From: JBPBPI01 sp050954885
GTDB lineage: Bacteria; Pseudomonadota; Alphaproteobacteria; Caedimonadales; Caedimonadaceae
Assembly: GCA_050954885.1 (NCBI GenBank)
Contig: JBPBPI010000103.1
Coordinates: 1 to 49,942 of the forward strand
Reading direction: 5' to 3'
Length of the DNA: 49,942 bases
A model generated the notes under the pieces. That model was not told the origin of the DNA. It saw nothing but the letters and a program-made list of their open reading frames with translations, and searched no databases. Positions 1 through 8,160 of the stretch are shown one piece after another. A program made the translations under genes and the position numbers. The stretch's first letter is position 1. The number at the start of each line of letters is the position of its first letter.

Positions 1-1
1 T

Positions 2-316
2 AGTCTATGGCGAGGAAGTATTCTAAGAGTTGGCTGTATTCAAAGATTGTCTCAAGACGTAAAAGTGGGTCAAAAAATTCTTTTGGATCGCGATCCTGTT
101 GCTCATTCTGTTTACGTTATTAATGAAGATCGTGAAGAAGTTGAAATTCAATCTGTTATAGGTCGAGAAGTATTTTTAAAAGAAAAATTTGAAGAAGGAC
201 AAAAAAGGTATGTTTTTTATTGCCCTTATCTTCAAATGCGTTTGATTAATTACAAACTTTTAACTGATGAATGGGGAAAGACCAGCGGTTGGCATTTAGA
301 ACTCGAAGAAATTTAA
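2..316 (+). CDS. Phage-type structural protein, C-terminal fragment
   Basis: The frame is open from the first bases of the window and ends at a TAA at 314-316, so this is the C-terminal part (about 104 residues) of a larger gene that begins outside. A TTG at 47 could act as a start, but the upstream codons read equally well as protein (ending RVGCIQRL), so a cut-off gene is more likely. The fragment is soluble, rich in charged and beta-prone residues, with no cysteine motif or membrane segment. I do not recognise the family. It is assigned to the phage module only because the next plus-strand genes are phage tail and lysis genes in the same orientation. Confidence 0.5.
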   Translation, partial: SLWRGSILRVGCIQRLSQDVKVGQKILLDRDPVAHSVYVINEDREEVEIQSVIGREVFLKEKFEEGQKRYVFYCPYLQMRLINYKLLTDEWGKTSGWHLELEEI

Positions 317-325
317 AAAAATTCT

Positions 326-1318
326 TTATGACTCGTTATTTATTTTATTTTCTTGCGTAACCGCTCGAATTTTTTGTCTTTGTTGTCTGGTCTCATAATA
401 GGCAATCGCAAAAGTACTTGGAATAATTACCGCAGCGCCTATTAAGGTCGCAGATGAAGGAACTTCGCCAAACAAAACCAAACCATAGAAACAGGCAAAG
501 AACAATTCGACATACCGGTAAGGCGCAAGGGCTGAGACATCAGTGGCCGCAAAAGCTTTCAACAGACAATAAAGGATTAAATTACCACCGGTGCCCAAAA
601 GGAAAAGATAACATAATTCTAAAAATGTTGGTATTTCCCAAACCATGTAGGCAGGAACAAAACCACATAAAGCTGTACCAACTGCAAAATAAAACAGCAT
701 GGTTAAATTAGATTCTTTCACCACCATTTTCTTGTTTAAAATGTCACTTAAGGCAAAAAGAATGGTGGCTGAGATGAGAAACAAAGTTCCTTTTTCAAGG
801 GTCAGGATTGAGCTAATAACACTTTGCGTCTGTGATCCGTCACTTGGTGTATTCCCCATGCCGTTGACAATAATAGCAATTCCGCAAAAACCAAACAGAG
901 TTGCCGTTGTACGTTGCCAGCTTACTTTTTCACCCAAAAAAACAATCGCCATAGGAAGGACAAAAATAGGCACGGTAAAGGCAAGGGTGCTGACAACTGC
1001 CAGAGGAACAATATTAACACCGGCACACCAAAAGGCGATGGCACCAAACCCTAAGATCCCGCGTAAACAGTGAAGTTTGGGTCTTGTGGTTATTAAAGCA
1101 GCGCGTCCTTGGATAAGAACCAAAGGAAGTAATGTTAAAAAAGCGAAAAAAGACCTGAAAAAAGTAATTTCCATGGCAGGAAGCCGTGATCCTGTTAGGC
1201 GCATCAACACATCATTTGAGCTGCTAATTAAAGAAACCAAAACGATCCAAAAAACGCCTTGTAAGTATCCTGTTTGATTCAACCATAATTTTTTTTGGCC
1301 ATAAATGTCTTGAACCAC
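326..1318 (-). CDS. DMT-superfamily permease (EamA/RhaT type)
   Basis: Inner-membrane exporter or exchanger of the drug/metabolite transporter superfamily, about 330 residues with ten hydrophobic segments in two EamA repeats. The first repeat carries the typical ITFFRSFFAFL and LRGILGFGA stretches and the loop ending FLGEKVSWQR; the second repeat ends near ALAPYRYVELFFA. In Rickettsiales, relatives of this group transport S-adenosylmethionine, but the substrate cannot be read from sequence. The start is a GTG at 1318; no in-frame ATG precedes the first membrane segment. The gene lies on the minus strand between two plus-strand phage-module genes, so it looks like an insertion or a cargo gene rather than a phage function. 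Confidence 0.85.
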   Translation of the reverse strand: MVQDIYGQKKLWLNQTGYLQGVFWIVLVSLISSSNDVLMRLTGSRLPAMEITFFRSFFAFLTLLPLVLIQGRAALITTRPKLHCLRGILGFGAIAFWCAGVNIVPLAVVSTLAFTVPIFVLPMAIVFLGEKVSWQRTTATLFGFCGIAIIVNGMGNTPSDGSQTQSVISSILTLEKGTLFLISATILFALSDILNKKMVVKESNLTMLFYFAVGTALCGFVPAYMVWEIPTFLELCYLFLLGTGGNLILYCLLKAFAATDVSALAPYRYVELFFACFYGLVLFGEVPSSATLIGAAVIIPSTFAIAYYETRQQRQKIRAVTQENKINNES

Positions 1319-1429
1319 AGCATGTTTCTTTCTTTGTCTAAAATATTAAGATTCTACTTTATGCCAGAAATTGTATTTAAATGTCGAGAATTTTTAATAA
1401 AAAAAACTTAAAAAATTCATGAGGTCACG

Positions 1430-3331
1430 ATGAAACTATATTTTGCTTGGATAAATGAAGAAGAAATTTATGATCCCGTTTACCACGCACAACAACATAT
1501 AGAGATTTTTTCTTTCACATTGACAGAAAAAGAAGGAGAATTTCCACTTGTAACTATAGAAATTAAAAATCCTGCGTCTCGTTTCCAAGAATTTATTTTT
1601 AAAAAATGGTGTTTTATTTCAGTTCAAATTCAAAATAAAATACAGCTTCTTTTTAAAGGAAGATTGTGTCCTGTTCCCCATTCTTTAAAGCGAGAGACAA
1701 TTAAATTAAATTTTGTGGCTCAATCTTTAAAATGGCAGGAGAAACTTCAAGAATTACATCAACATTTAAAGACGACATCTTCATGGGATCCTTTATTTGT
1801 TCGGCCTGAAGAACAAGATAATCCACAAGAAAGTTTGGAAACACGCTCAGAACTATTTTATTGGTGCCGTAGGACAGGGGATCTTTCATTATCTAATATT
1901 TTTTGGGGATCTCAGCGTGTTGATTTAAAAGATAATCACTTTTATAACAGTTTAAATTTTAAAATGGGGGAGCCACCTCTTGACTCTGTTCGGATCACAT
2001 TATCTGCTCAATGGAGACAAAAATATTTGGGTCAGACAGACATCACACCTTTTATTACATCTTGTTTTCAAGAAGGCATTGTCAATACATTGACAGGAAA
2101 AGATCTGCAAGCCAAATGGTGGACACCTCATGAAAAAATTGGTCATTCAGGTTATTGGATATCTCAAAGTTTTATCAAAGAAATAAAACCATTACCCACA
2201 GGTCGGTTGAATTTATATCCAACACAATCAAGTCGCATTTGGATTTCACCAGACGATCCCGCTTATGGATCTTGCCGGCCAAATCATCCACAACAAAAAT
2301 ATCTAAAGAGATCTTGGTATAAAATTGGCCTTTGTGTGGGTTGGTATTACCAGCAAAAAAGATTTGAAAAGGTCAACTTTGTCTTAGAGCAAAAATTACA
2401 AATACCTACATTAGGACAAAATTGTCGCCATTTGAATTTGAATCTTGAGAACATTGTTCAAGATGTTGAAGTTCCCGATTGGCAACCGCAATGGAATTAT
2501 GGCATCAGTTTTCAAGTTTTATATAAAAACAAGCTTTATCGCAATCTCCGCCCGCATAGATCTAAAGAGAGATTTGAACAAACTTTATCCTATTGGCAAC
2601 AAGAACAAAGATTACCAACTTTCAGTATAAAAGGATCTCAAGGACATTTCTTTCCCACAGATCGTGGGCACAAAGCCATTGAACATGCCATTGAAATGGC
2701 ACGCGCTCATTTAGCGATTTCAGCTCGATGTATTGAAATTTCATTAGCGGGAAACTTTGAATATTTCGTATCTTTAACATGCGATCATTCTGTTCAAGTG
2801 CGCGATCATCGTCTTCCGGGTGGATCTGTCTGGGGTAAAATAAAAGCTTTAAAATTATGTATCGACGGACATACGGGAAAACAATGGGGTGAACTAATTC
2901 TTGGTGTTTCGATGGGTGTCTCAGATCATCAATTTCCAAAATCAACCGGTAAAGAGTTAGAATCTTTCTACAGTTTAGACTATGTTGAACCTTGTTACAG
3001 TCAAAATCATCTACAAAAAACAACATCGTCGGGTCTTGTCTATTCTTTGCAATCTTATCAAACTGATCTTGATAAATGGATTTATCCAGATGCCATGACG
3101 GGCCGTGATATTGTTGAAAGAGTCATTATTAAAAACAGGCCAAAAGTTCAAAACGATTATCTTCTACGTCATCAATATCCCGCTCATCATTCAGTAGAGG
3201 CGAGCTTAAAAAAAATTCCTACCCAAATTCACATTCAATTGGCTGATTTAAAAACAGGGAAAACGCAAATTAAAAATTTTTCCGTTGATATTTCAGGAAC
3301 TTGGTCGGCACCTCAACAAATTAATTTATAA
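1430..3331 (+). CDS. Large phage tail/baseplate-type protein, unrecognised family
   Basis: A 633-residue soluble protein, rich in aromatic residues and beta strands, without signal peptide or membrane segment. ATG at 1430 has GAGG five bases upstream. The N-terminal third reads like a beta-rich baseplate or tail-hub fold; a middle part (about residues 270-340) contains several WY/WW pairs; the C-terminus (HIQLADLKTGKTQIKNFSV) resembles an interaction tail. No catalytic motif is visible. It is followed after 21 bases by another large unrecognised gene, then tail-tip, endolysin and holin genes in the same orientation. That order, structural genes then lysis genes, is the only basis for calling it a virion or GTA tail component. 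Confidence 0.55.
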   Translation: MKLYFAWINEEEIYDPVYHAQQHIEIFSFTLTEKEGEFPLVTIEIKNPASRFQEFIFKKWCFISVQIQNKIQLLFKGRLCPVPHSLKRETIKLNFVAQSLKWQEKLQELHQHLKTTSSWDPLFVRPEEQDNPQESLETRSELFYWCRRTGDLSLSNIFWGSQRVDLKDNHFYNSLNFKMGEPPLDSVRITLSAQWRQKYLGQTDITPFITSCFQEGIVNTLTGKDLQAKWWTPHEKIGHSGYWISQSFIKEIKPLPTGRLNLYPTQSSRIWISPDDPAYGSCRPNHPQQKYLKRSWYKIGLCVGWYYQQKRFEKVNFVLEQKLQIPTLGQNCRHLNLNLENIVQDVEVPDWQPQWNYGISFQVLYKNKLYRNLRPHRSKERFEQTLSYWQQEQRLPTFSIKGSQGHFFPTDRGHKAIEHAIEMARAHLAISARCIEISLAGNFEYFVSLTCDHSVQVRDHRLPGGSVWGKIKALKLCIDGHTGKQWGELILGVSMGVSDHQFPKSTGKELESFYSLDYVEPCYSQNHLQKTTSSGLVYSLQSYQTDLDKWIYPDAMTGRDIVERVIIKNRPKVQNDYLLRHQYPAHHSVEASLKKIPTQIHIQLADLKTGKTQIKNFSVDISGTWSAPQQINL

Positions 3332-3352
3332 CTTTTTTTGGAAGGAAATTTT

Positions 3353-4297
3353 ATGAATTTAGAACGTGCTATTCGCATGCGTCAAATTAGTAATTACACG
3401 AAAGGCGAAAAAATTTCTAGTCTCGATGACATTTATGAGCAGGCAATTTTGTCAACCCAACAACGTCAGGGACATATAAAAGTTAATTTTGAAACAACCC
3501 AGAATTTTCCTAAATCTTTGGTTTTACGTGCCATAATTTCAGGAATTCCTTTTCAAACGCTTGAAACACAAGTACAAGATTATTCTACAAAAGTTCAATA
3601 TGTTACCAATGGACAAGCACGTCAAGAAGTGCCTTTTTATGCTTTATCTTCAGTTTATGGCGGATATGAAAATTTGGCTCAATTAAGTTGGCATAAAGCT
3701 GTTGAGCTTCGATATTGTGACTATGGCTTGTCCGAAGATCAGCCTTTTCAGGGCAAAAAAATTAACAATTTTAATCTTATGTTAAAAGATGACACGTTAA
3801 TTTACCAAAAAGATTTTCATCTTCAAACCAAATCACATCTTATTCAAAGACATACGATTTTAGATCAAAATCATTGGGTGGTCAGTGATGCCTATGGTCA
3901 TACTAGAACCAATGGTACGTCTTTATTTGCCTATGGTGGCATCTACCGCTCTGATCTTGCCCTTGATCGAGTCATGCCTACCTTTGCGATCGTCGCTGGT
4001 CATCAAAATTTGACCCATCTTATTTTGTATTCATTACTTGGGTTGAAAGATAGATACGTCATGCCACCAAAGGGGGGAATATGCGGTCTTTCACATTGGT
4101 ATTTTGCAGATAATTTACCACCCTCATACTTTATGTCTTTGTCCAGTTGCCTTCAAGAAGGGTTTGCTGAAATCATTTTAGAAGATCAAAAAACCCAAGA
4201 AACATGTCGTTATATTTCTAAAAACTATACCTCTGTTGGTGTGGGAAACAAAACAATAGACATTACATTTATCCCTAAATTAAAAGGAAATTTATAA
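3353..4297 (+). CDS. Phage-module protein, unrecognised family
   Basis: Soluble protein of about 314 residues. The ATG at 3353 is chosen because GGAAGGA lies six bases upstream; a TTG at 3338 would overlap that ribosome binding site. The N-terminus is charged and helical (ERAIRMRQISNYTKGEK) and the rest is mixed alpha/beta with many aromatic residues. No signal peptide, membrane segment or known catalytic motif is seen. It sits 21 bases after the 633-residue gene and one base before the tail-tip gene, so the three are almost certainly cotranscribed. Probable tail or adsorption component, by context only. Confidence 0.5.
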   Translation: MNLERAIRMRQISNYTKGEKISSLDDIYEQAILSTQQRQGHIKVNFETTQNFPKSLVLRAIISGIPFQTLETQVQDYSTKVQYVTNGQARQEVPFYALSSVYGGYENLAQLSWHKAVELRYCDYGLSEDQPFQGKKINNFNLMLKDDTLIYQKDFHLQTKSHLIQRHTILDQNHWVVSDAYGHTRTNGTSLFAYGGIYRSDLALDRVMPTFAIVAGHQNLTHLILYSLLGLKDRYVMPPKGGICGLSHWYFADNLPPSYFMSLSSCLQEGFAEIILEDQKTQETCRYISKNYTSVGVGNKTIDITFIPKLKGNL

Positions 4298-4298
4298 T

Positions 4299-4857
4299 AT
4301 GCCTATTCTTTATCGCCATCAAAAAGGGTCGCCTTTGACAACTGAAGAAGTTGACGGAAATTTTTATGAAATTGTCTCAAGGCTCGAATCTTTGGAGCAA
4401 AAAACAACTCAAAATGAATCTATTATCAAAGTCGAACAAAAGGGTGATCAGCTTGATATTATCGGCAGTTTCGGCAGTATTTTAGGTGAGGTTAAACTTC
4501 CAACCCTTAAATATAATTTAAGGGGTAAATGGGTATCTGAAACTTCCTATGCTGTTCAAGATGTGGTTACACATCGTGCGCAAACTTGGGTGTGTGTCAC
4601 AGCTCATACCTCAGTACCAGAATTTGATGCAAATTCTTGGCAATTATTGCTTGATGCGTCTGAAAATTTAAGACCTTTATCATTGCCTTCTCAAATGCCT
4701 GTTTTTTTAAATGATACTTTGCCGACGCCCGTTTTGGGGCATGTCGGTGTTTTTGGTCAGCGCAGATAAAATTTCTCTTGTCTATAGCGATGGTGTTGTT
4801 TGGTATTCTCTTCAGAATTCAGAAAAATTAACTTTGGGAGATCCTAAAGATGATTAA
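4299..4857 (+). pseudogene. Tail-tip/fibre-like protein, frameshifted at a T5 run
   Basis: The first frame runs from ATG 4299 (AAGGAAA upstream) for 156 codons and stops at 4769. The +1 frame continues without a stop from about 4750 to a TAA at 4855-4857 with plausible tail-protein sequence (SADKISLVYSDGVVWYSL). Removing one T from the five-T run near 4753 joins the frames into a 185-residue protein and places its stop just over the start of the endolysin gene, the tight overlap expected in a phage operon. The N-terminus has a short coiled coil (residues about 25-45); residues 75-115 contain the GKWVSETSYAVQDVV pattern of small W/Y-rich carbohydrate-binding or fibre domains. It may be a real lesion, a slippery site or a base-calling error. 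Confidence 0.6.
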
Positions 4858-5296
4858 TAATATTTCAAAATCAGACATTAATATTTTGGCGCGAACGATC
4901 TATGGTGAGGCCAGAGGAGATTATAATCGACCTGATGGCGGATTAAGCTCTTTAATCAGTGTTGCCAATGTGGTGATCAATCGATTTTATCGTCCCCATC
5001 AATTTGGCGCAACAATTCAAGAAATTTGTCTCAAGCCTTATCAATTTTCTTGCTGGAACAAAAAAGATTCCAATGCTGATGTGATTTCATTAAGTACAAT
5101 TCTTAAAAATCCTTTGTTTGATTTATGTCTGGACGTGGCTGAAAATACTTCTTATAAAAAATGGCCGGATTTGACAAAAGGTAGTGACCACTATTATGCA
5201 ACTTGGATGACAAAAATTCCTTATTGGGCACAAGGATTAAAACCAAAAATTACGATTGGTCAACATCATTTTTTTCATGTTATAAAAGGAGAATAA
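4850..5296 (+). CDS. SleB-type cell wall hydrolase (phage endolysin)
   Basis: Peptidoglycan hydrolase of the Hydrolase_2/SleB family, 148 residues, which is just the catalytic domain. It has the family signature LARTIYGEARGD with the putative catalytic Glu at residue 20, the VANVVINRF helix, and the later QFSCW motif near residue 63. No signal peptide is present, so release across the inner membrane would need the holin encoded immediately downstream (one base between the genes). The start overlaps the end of the restored tail-tip frame. In a phage or GTA module this enzyme would open the wall for particle release; a host cell-wall role is possible but less likely here. Confidence 0.85.
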   Translation: MINNISKSDINILARTIYGEARGDYNRPDGGLSSLISVANVVINRFYRPHQFGATIQEICLKPYQFSCWNKKDSNADVISLSTILKNPLFDLCLDVAENTSYKKWPDLTKGSDHYYATWMTKIPYWAQGLKPKITIGQHHFFHVIKGE

Positions 5297-5297
5297 T

Positions 5298-5852
5298 ATG
5301 GCCCTTCCTTTTATAATGGCAGCCACGGCACTTGCTGAATTGGTGCCAACTATTTCAAAATGGTTATCTAATTCTGAAGATTCAGCATTAATGACGCATA
5401 AAATTACGCAACAAGTGGTCGATATAGCACGTAAAGTGACAAAATGCGAAGATCCTATGTCAGCTGTTCAATTGCTTAGTCAAGATCCAAAATTGTTGAT
5501 TGAATATCAACAGATGCTTGCGCACATGGAACATGAACTGGAACGTACTTTAATTTATGATCGGATGCAGGCACGAGATCGAGATACGGCCATTATGGCA
5601 GCTGGACGAAGCAATACACGTGCTGATATTATGGTAATCTCTGCGGCTCTAGGATTAATTTTATGCCTTGTTGCTTTGGCTTATTATCAAGGACATTTAC
5701 CGGGCGAGGCGGTGGGTATTATTTCAACAATTGCGGGTATATTTGGCTCATGTCTCAAAGATGCGTATGCCTTTGAATTTGGATCTTCCCGTGGTAGCAA
5801 AACTAAAGATTTAGTTGCCTTATTAAATCAAAAATCAAATCAAACATTTTAA
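5298..5852 (+). CDS. Holin-like protein, GTA 3TM-holin type
   Basis: A 184-residue protein with a helical N-terminal half and a membrane C-terminal half. Clear hydrophobic segments lie at residues about 112-132 (IMVISAALGLILCLVALAYY) and 137-155, and a weaker one at the extreme N-terminus. This length and the RADIMVISA...YYQG arrangement match the 'holin of 3TMs, for gene-transfer release' family, known from alphaproteobacterial gene transfer agents and prophages. It has a good ribosome binding site (AAGGAG, 5286-5291) and follows the endolysin by one base, so endolysin and holin form a lysis pair. Last gene of the phage module. Confidence 0.75.
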   Translation: MALPFIMAATALAELVPTISKWLSNSEDSALMTHKITQQVVDIARKVTKCEDPMSAVQLLSQDPKLLIEYQQMLAHMEHELERTLIYDRMQARDRDTAIMAAGRSNTRADIMVISAALGLILCLVALAYYQGHLPGEAVGIISTIAGIFGSCLKDAYAFEFGSSRGSKTKDLVALLNQKSNQTF

Positions 5853-5861
5853 AAATTGATT

Positions 5862-5918
5862 ATCGCCATTCAAGTGAGCAAATGAACATGTTCTTGTAAG
5901 TTGGAATGACGATGTCAT
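5862..5918. repeat. Imperfect inverted repeat after the holin gene
   Basis: ATCGCCATTC at 5862-5871 pairs with GAATGACGAT at 5904-5913, ten positions with one mismatch, around a 32-base loop that itself holds AACATGTT. The right arm runs into a second small dyad, ATGAC-GAT-GTCAT (5906-5918). The same 13-mer occurs upstream of bamE (12936-12948, other strand). Position between the plus-strand holin and a converging minus-strand gene suggests a terminator, but there is no strong T tract. Confidence 0.45.
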
Positions 5919-5946
5919 TTTGATTAATTTTGTTATTTTTTATAAT

Positions 5947-6438
5947 TTATAACTTTTTGTAAAAGTATATGAAATATATAAGTCTGCCAAAAAAATAACC
6001 AGAAAATCCACCATTAATTAAGATTTCTACAAAAGCATATTGATTAAAAAATCTTGGATTGGTTGCGTGTCCATATCCAAAAGTATATTTAAAGACAAAA
6101 AATGCCATAAATAAGATTAAAGGAAAATAAGTTCCTGGAACTTCAAGACCTGATTTATTTCTTAAAATTTTTAAAGGCATTTTATAGGTCGTCCAAATGC
6201 CCAATCCCGCTCCACAACTTATTGCTAAACAATAAATCCAAAGATACGAAATTACAGATGAAAAAGAAGAAAAATAATTTAAGACAAATAATAATAAAGT
6301 TATAAGTGTCAATTTTGGCAGATAGATAATATGAGGGCGACTTAACTTTATTCCTATAAATATTAAATAAATAAAGGCAATCCATACCCAAAAGGGCGAC
6401 TTTAATATAAGTTGTTTTAACAATTCATAATTTTTCAT
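5947..6438 (-). CDS. Small integral membrane protein (DUF6622-like)
   Basis: A 163-residue protein with about five hydrophobic segments. The N-terminus (LKSPFWVWIAFIYLIFIGIK) resembles the 'xTPLWVWxLLxxLVWxGL' opening of the DUF6622 family of small bacterial membrane proteins of unknown function; this match is from memory and is not certain. No catalytic or transport motif is seen. It follows the GyrI-like gene by 31 bases on the same strand and may share its transcript. Base composition is very AT-rich, consistent with an accessory gene. Confidence 0.6.
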   Translation of the reverse strand: MKNYELLKQLILKSPFWVWIAFIYLIFIGIKLSRPHIIYLPKLTLITLLLFVLNYFSSFSSVISYLWIYCLAISCGAGLGIWTTYKMPLKILRNKSGLEVPGTYFPLILFMAFFVFKYTFGYGHATNPRFFNQYAFVEILINGGFSGYFFGRLIYFIYFYKKL

Positions 6439-6469
6439 CTGTTAAAATAATTAAATTTAGTAACTAAAT

Positions 6470-6961
6470 TTAATTTTTAAGCCCAATATAGATATCAAGA
6501 ATTGTATTTGTTGGATCTTTCGCACGATCATCATATGCTTTAAAATCAGCCAAATATGCTCGTTCACTGCCAAAATCTTTAGCAGTCATCTGCCAAATTT
6601 GCTGCCACATTTCAATACAAACTTTCGGCATCGTCCCAGCTTCACTGGTAAATTTTGTATAATGTTGCGAAGGTATTACTAGCTCTGAAAGATTTTCTGA
6701 TACATCTGAAAAAGAAGTCACCTCTTCGCCAACAAAGTAAGTATAACTGCCTGTCCAATCACTTTCATAATCTGTATAAACACAATAAGTGATGCCTGGC
6801 GTTTTACGATTGACTATTTTTTCTGATAAACCATTTTGAAAATAATATTCAAGGGTTTGACCAATTTTTGCGGTTAGAGGATTAAATTCTAATTCATTGC
6901 TCGTGCGGCATGTTGTACCAACTAATTTGATATCTTTAAAAGACAAGTTTGTTTTTTTCAT
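6470..6961 (-). CDS. GyrI-like / AraC-type effector-binding domain protein
   Basis: A 163-residue stand-alone effector-binding domain of the SOUL/GyrI-like superfamily. Diagnostic stretches in order are the TYCVYTDYESDWTGSYTYFVG block (residues about 58-78), the VIPSQHYTKF strand (about 95-104), the VCIEMWQQIW helix and the terminal DIYIGLK strand. No DNA-binding helix-turn-helix is present, so it is not a full transcription regulator. Family members bind small hydrophobic or cationic molecules, inhibit gyrase poisons, or hydrolyse cyclopropanoid xenobiotics; which applies here is unknown. Followed on the same strand by a small membrane protein gene. Confidence 0.8.
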   Translation of the reverse strand: MKKTNLSFKDIKLVGTTCRTSNELEFNPLTAKIGQTLEYYFQNGLSEKIVNRKTPGITYCVYTDYESDWTGSYTYFVGEEVTSFSDVSENLSELVIPSQHYTKFTSEAGTMPKVCIEMWQQIWQMTAKDFGSERAYLADFKAYDDRAKDPTNTILDIYIGLKN

Positions 6962-7084
6962 AAAATAATCTATTTGGTTGCTTGTTCGTCATTATACATA
7001 ACACAAATTTAGTTCTATCTTTCAAAGAAATTATTTTTTGAGTATGTTATTCAAACAATTATTATTTTTTAAGTTAATATAACA

Positions 7085-7633
7085 ATGACGACGTTTATTT
7101 ATCTTATTGGAAGACCTGGTGTTGGGAAATATACGATCGCCACTGAAATTGCCAAAACAGGTTATCAGATTTGTGATAATCAACTTATAAATAATCCCAT
7201 TTTTTCTCTATTGGGTTATGATGGCTTTATGCATGTTCCTGACTATGCTTGGGAAACAATTGAAAAAATTCGTAACAGTGTTTTTAATTTTTTAATTCAA
7301 GAACGTCACAATAATTATATTTTGACAAATGTGGTTTATGAAGGAGAAGAAAGTTTTTATAAAAGAGTTGAAAAAGTTGCTTTGGCTAGAGGTTCAACAT
7401 TCATACCTGTTAAACTTGTAATATCACAGCAAGAACATCAAAGACGTATTCAAAATTTAGATCGACAGCTACGTTTCAAATCTAGAGATATTAAACATAC
7501 CAAATCTTCTCAATCGCTTGTTGGTATCTCACACCCTTATCTTTTAGAATTGGATGTATCGCATTTAACACCTGTACAAAGTGCCCAAAAAATATTATCT
7601 CATATATCTCAAATTGATCTATCTATGGATTGA
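7085..7633 (+). CDS. P-loop kinase-like ATPase
   Basis: A 182-residue P-loop NTPase resembling small predicted kinases. Walker A is near the N-terminus (residues 9-16, GRPGVGKY followed by T), with a Tyr where the first Ser/Thr of GKST normally stands, although the next residue is Thr. The middle has the kinase-type strand ILTNVVYEGE (about residue 79-88) and later basic residues around RRIQNLDRQLRFK that could form a lid. No signal peptide. It precedes another small P-loop kinase with seven bases between its stop and the likely ATG of the next, so the two are probably cotranscribed. Substrate unknown; nucleoside, shikimate-like and antibiotic kinases are all possible. Confidence 0.7.
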   Translation: MTTFIYLIGRPGVGKYTIATEIAKTGYQICDNQLINNPIFSLLGYDGFMHVPDYAWETIEKIRNSVFNFLIQERHNNYILTNVVYEGEESFYKRVEKVALARGSTFIPVKLVISQQEHQRRIQNLDRQLRFKSRDIKHTKSSQSLVGISHPYLLELDVSHLTPVQSAQKILSHISQIDLSMD

Positions 7634-7640
7634 GTAATTG

Positions 7641-8156
7641 ATGAATTTACCACCACAAAGAATTATGATCTTTGGACGTCCGGGAAGTGGCAAATCTACT
7701 TTTGCGCATCTTTTACATCAAGTTACCAAGCTTCCTGTTTATCATTTAGATAAAATTTTTTTTATTTCAAATTGGAATAAACGAAATCATCAAGAATATA
7801 TAAATCTAAAAAAAACTTTCGTTGATGAAGAGCATTGGATTATTGATGGTAATAATACCAAATGTCTTGAAATGCGCTATGCAAGGGCAGATTTGGTTTT
7901 GTATTTTAATTATTCTCGTCGAATTTGTTGTTGGCGTATTTTTAAAAGACTCTGGACAAAAGATTTTTCTATTGATGATCGTGCAGAGAGATGCCCAGAA
8001 GTTCTTCGCTGGCCTTTAATTTTATACATGTGGACTTTTGAAAAAAGAGTTGCAAAACAAATTCAAAATTTAAAAGTAAAATACCCTTATACCAAATTTA
8101 TAGAAATTCGTCATGATCGAGATTTAGCACAGCTTAAAAAAGATATGAATTTATAA
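7641..8156 (+). CDS. P-loop kinase, 'DNA topology modulation protein FlaR'-like
   Basis: About 171 residues with a perfect Walker A (GRPGSGKST) close to the N-terminus, then LPVYHLDKIFF and WIIDGN, which are hallmarks of the adenylate-kinase-like group often annotated as DNA topology modulation protein (FlaR). A basic lid region follows (RRICCWRIFKRLW). The ATG at 7641 is preferred to the TTG one codon earlier. The biochemical function of this group is poorly established; phosphotransfer to a small molecule is the likely activity. It overlaps nothing and closely follows a second P-loop kinase gene, so the pair may act in one pathway. Confidence 0.75.
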   Translation: MNLPPQRIMIFGRPGSGKSTFAHLLHQVTKLPVYHLDKIFFISNWNKRNHQEYINLKKTFVDEEHWIIDGNNTKCLEMRYARADLVLYFNYSRRICCWRIFKRLWTKDFSIDDRAERCPEVLRWPLILYMWTFEKRVAKQIQNLKVKYPYTKFIEIRHDRDLAQLKKDMNL

Positions 8157-8160
8157 AATC

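Noticed and set aside
454..1277. Plus-strand open frames opposite the DMT permease
   Set aside because: They are in shadow frames of a clear membrane-protein gene and have low-complexity basic translations.
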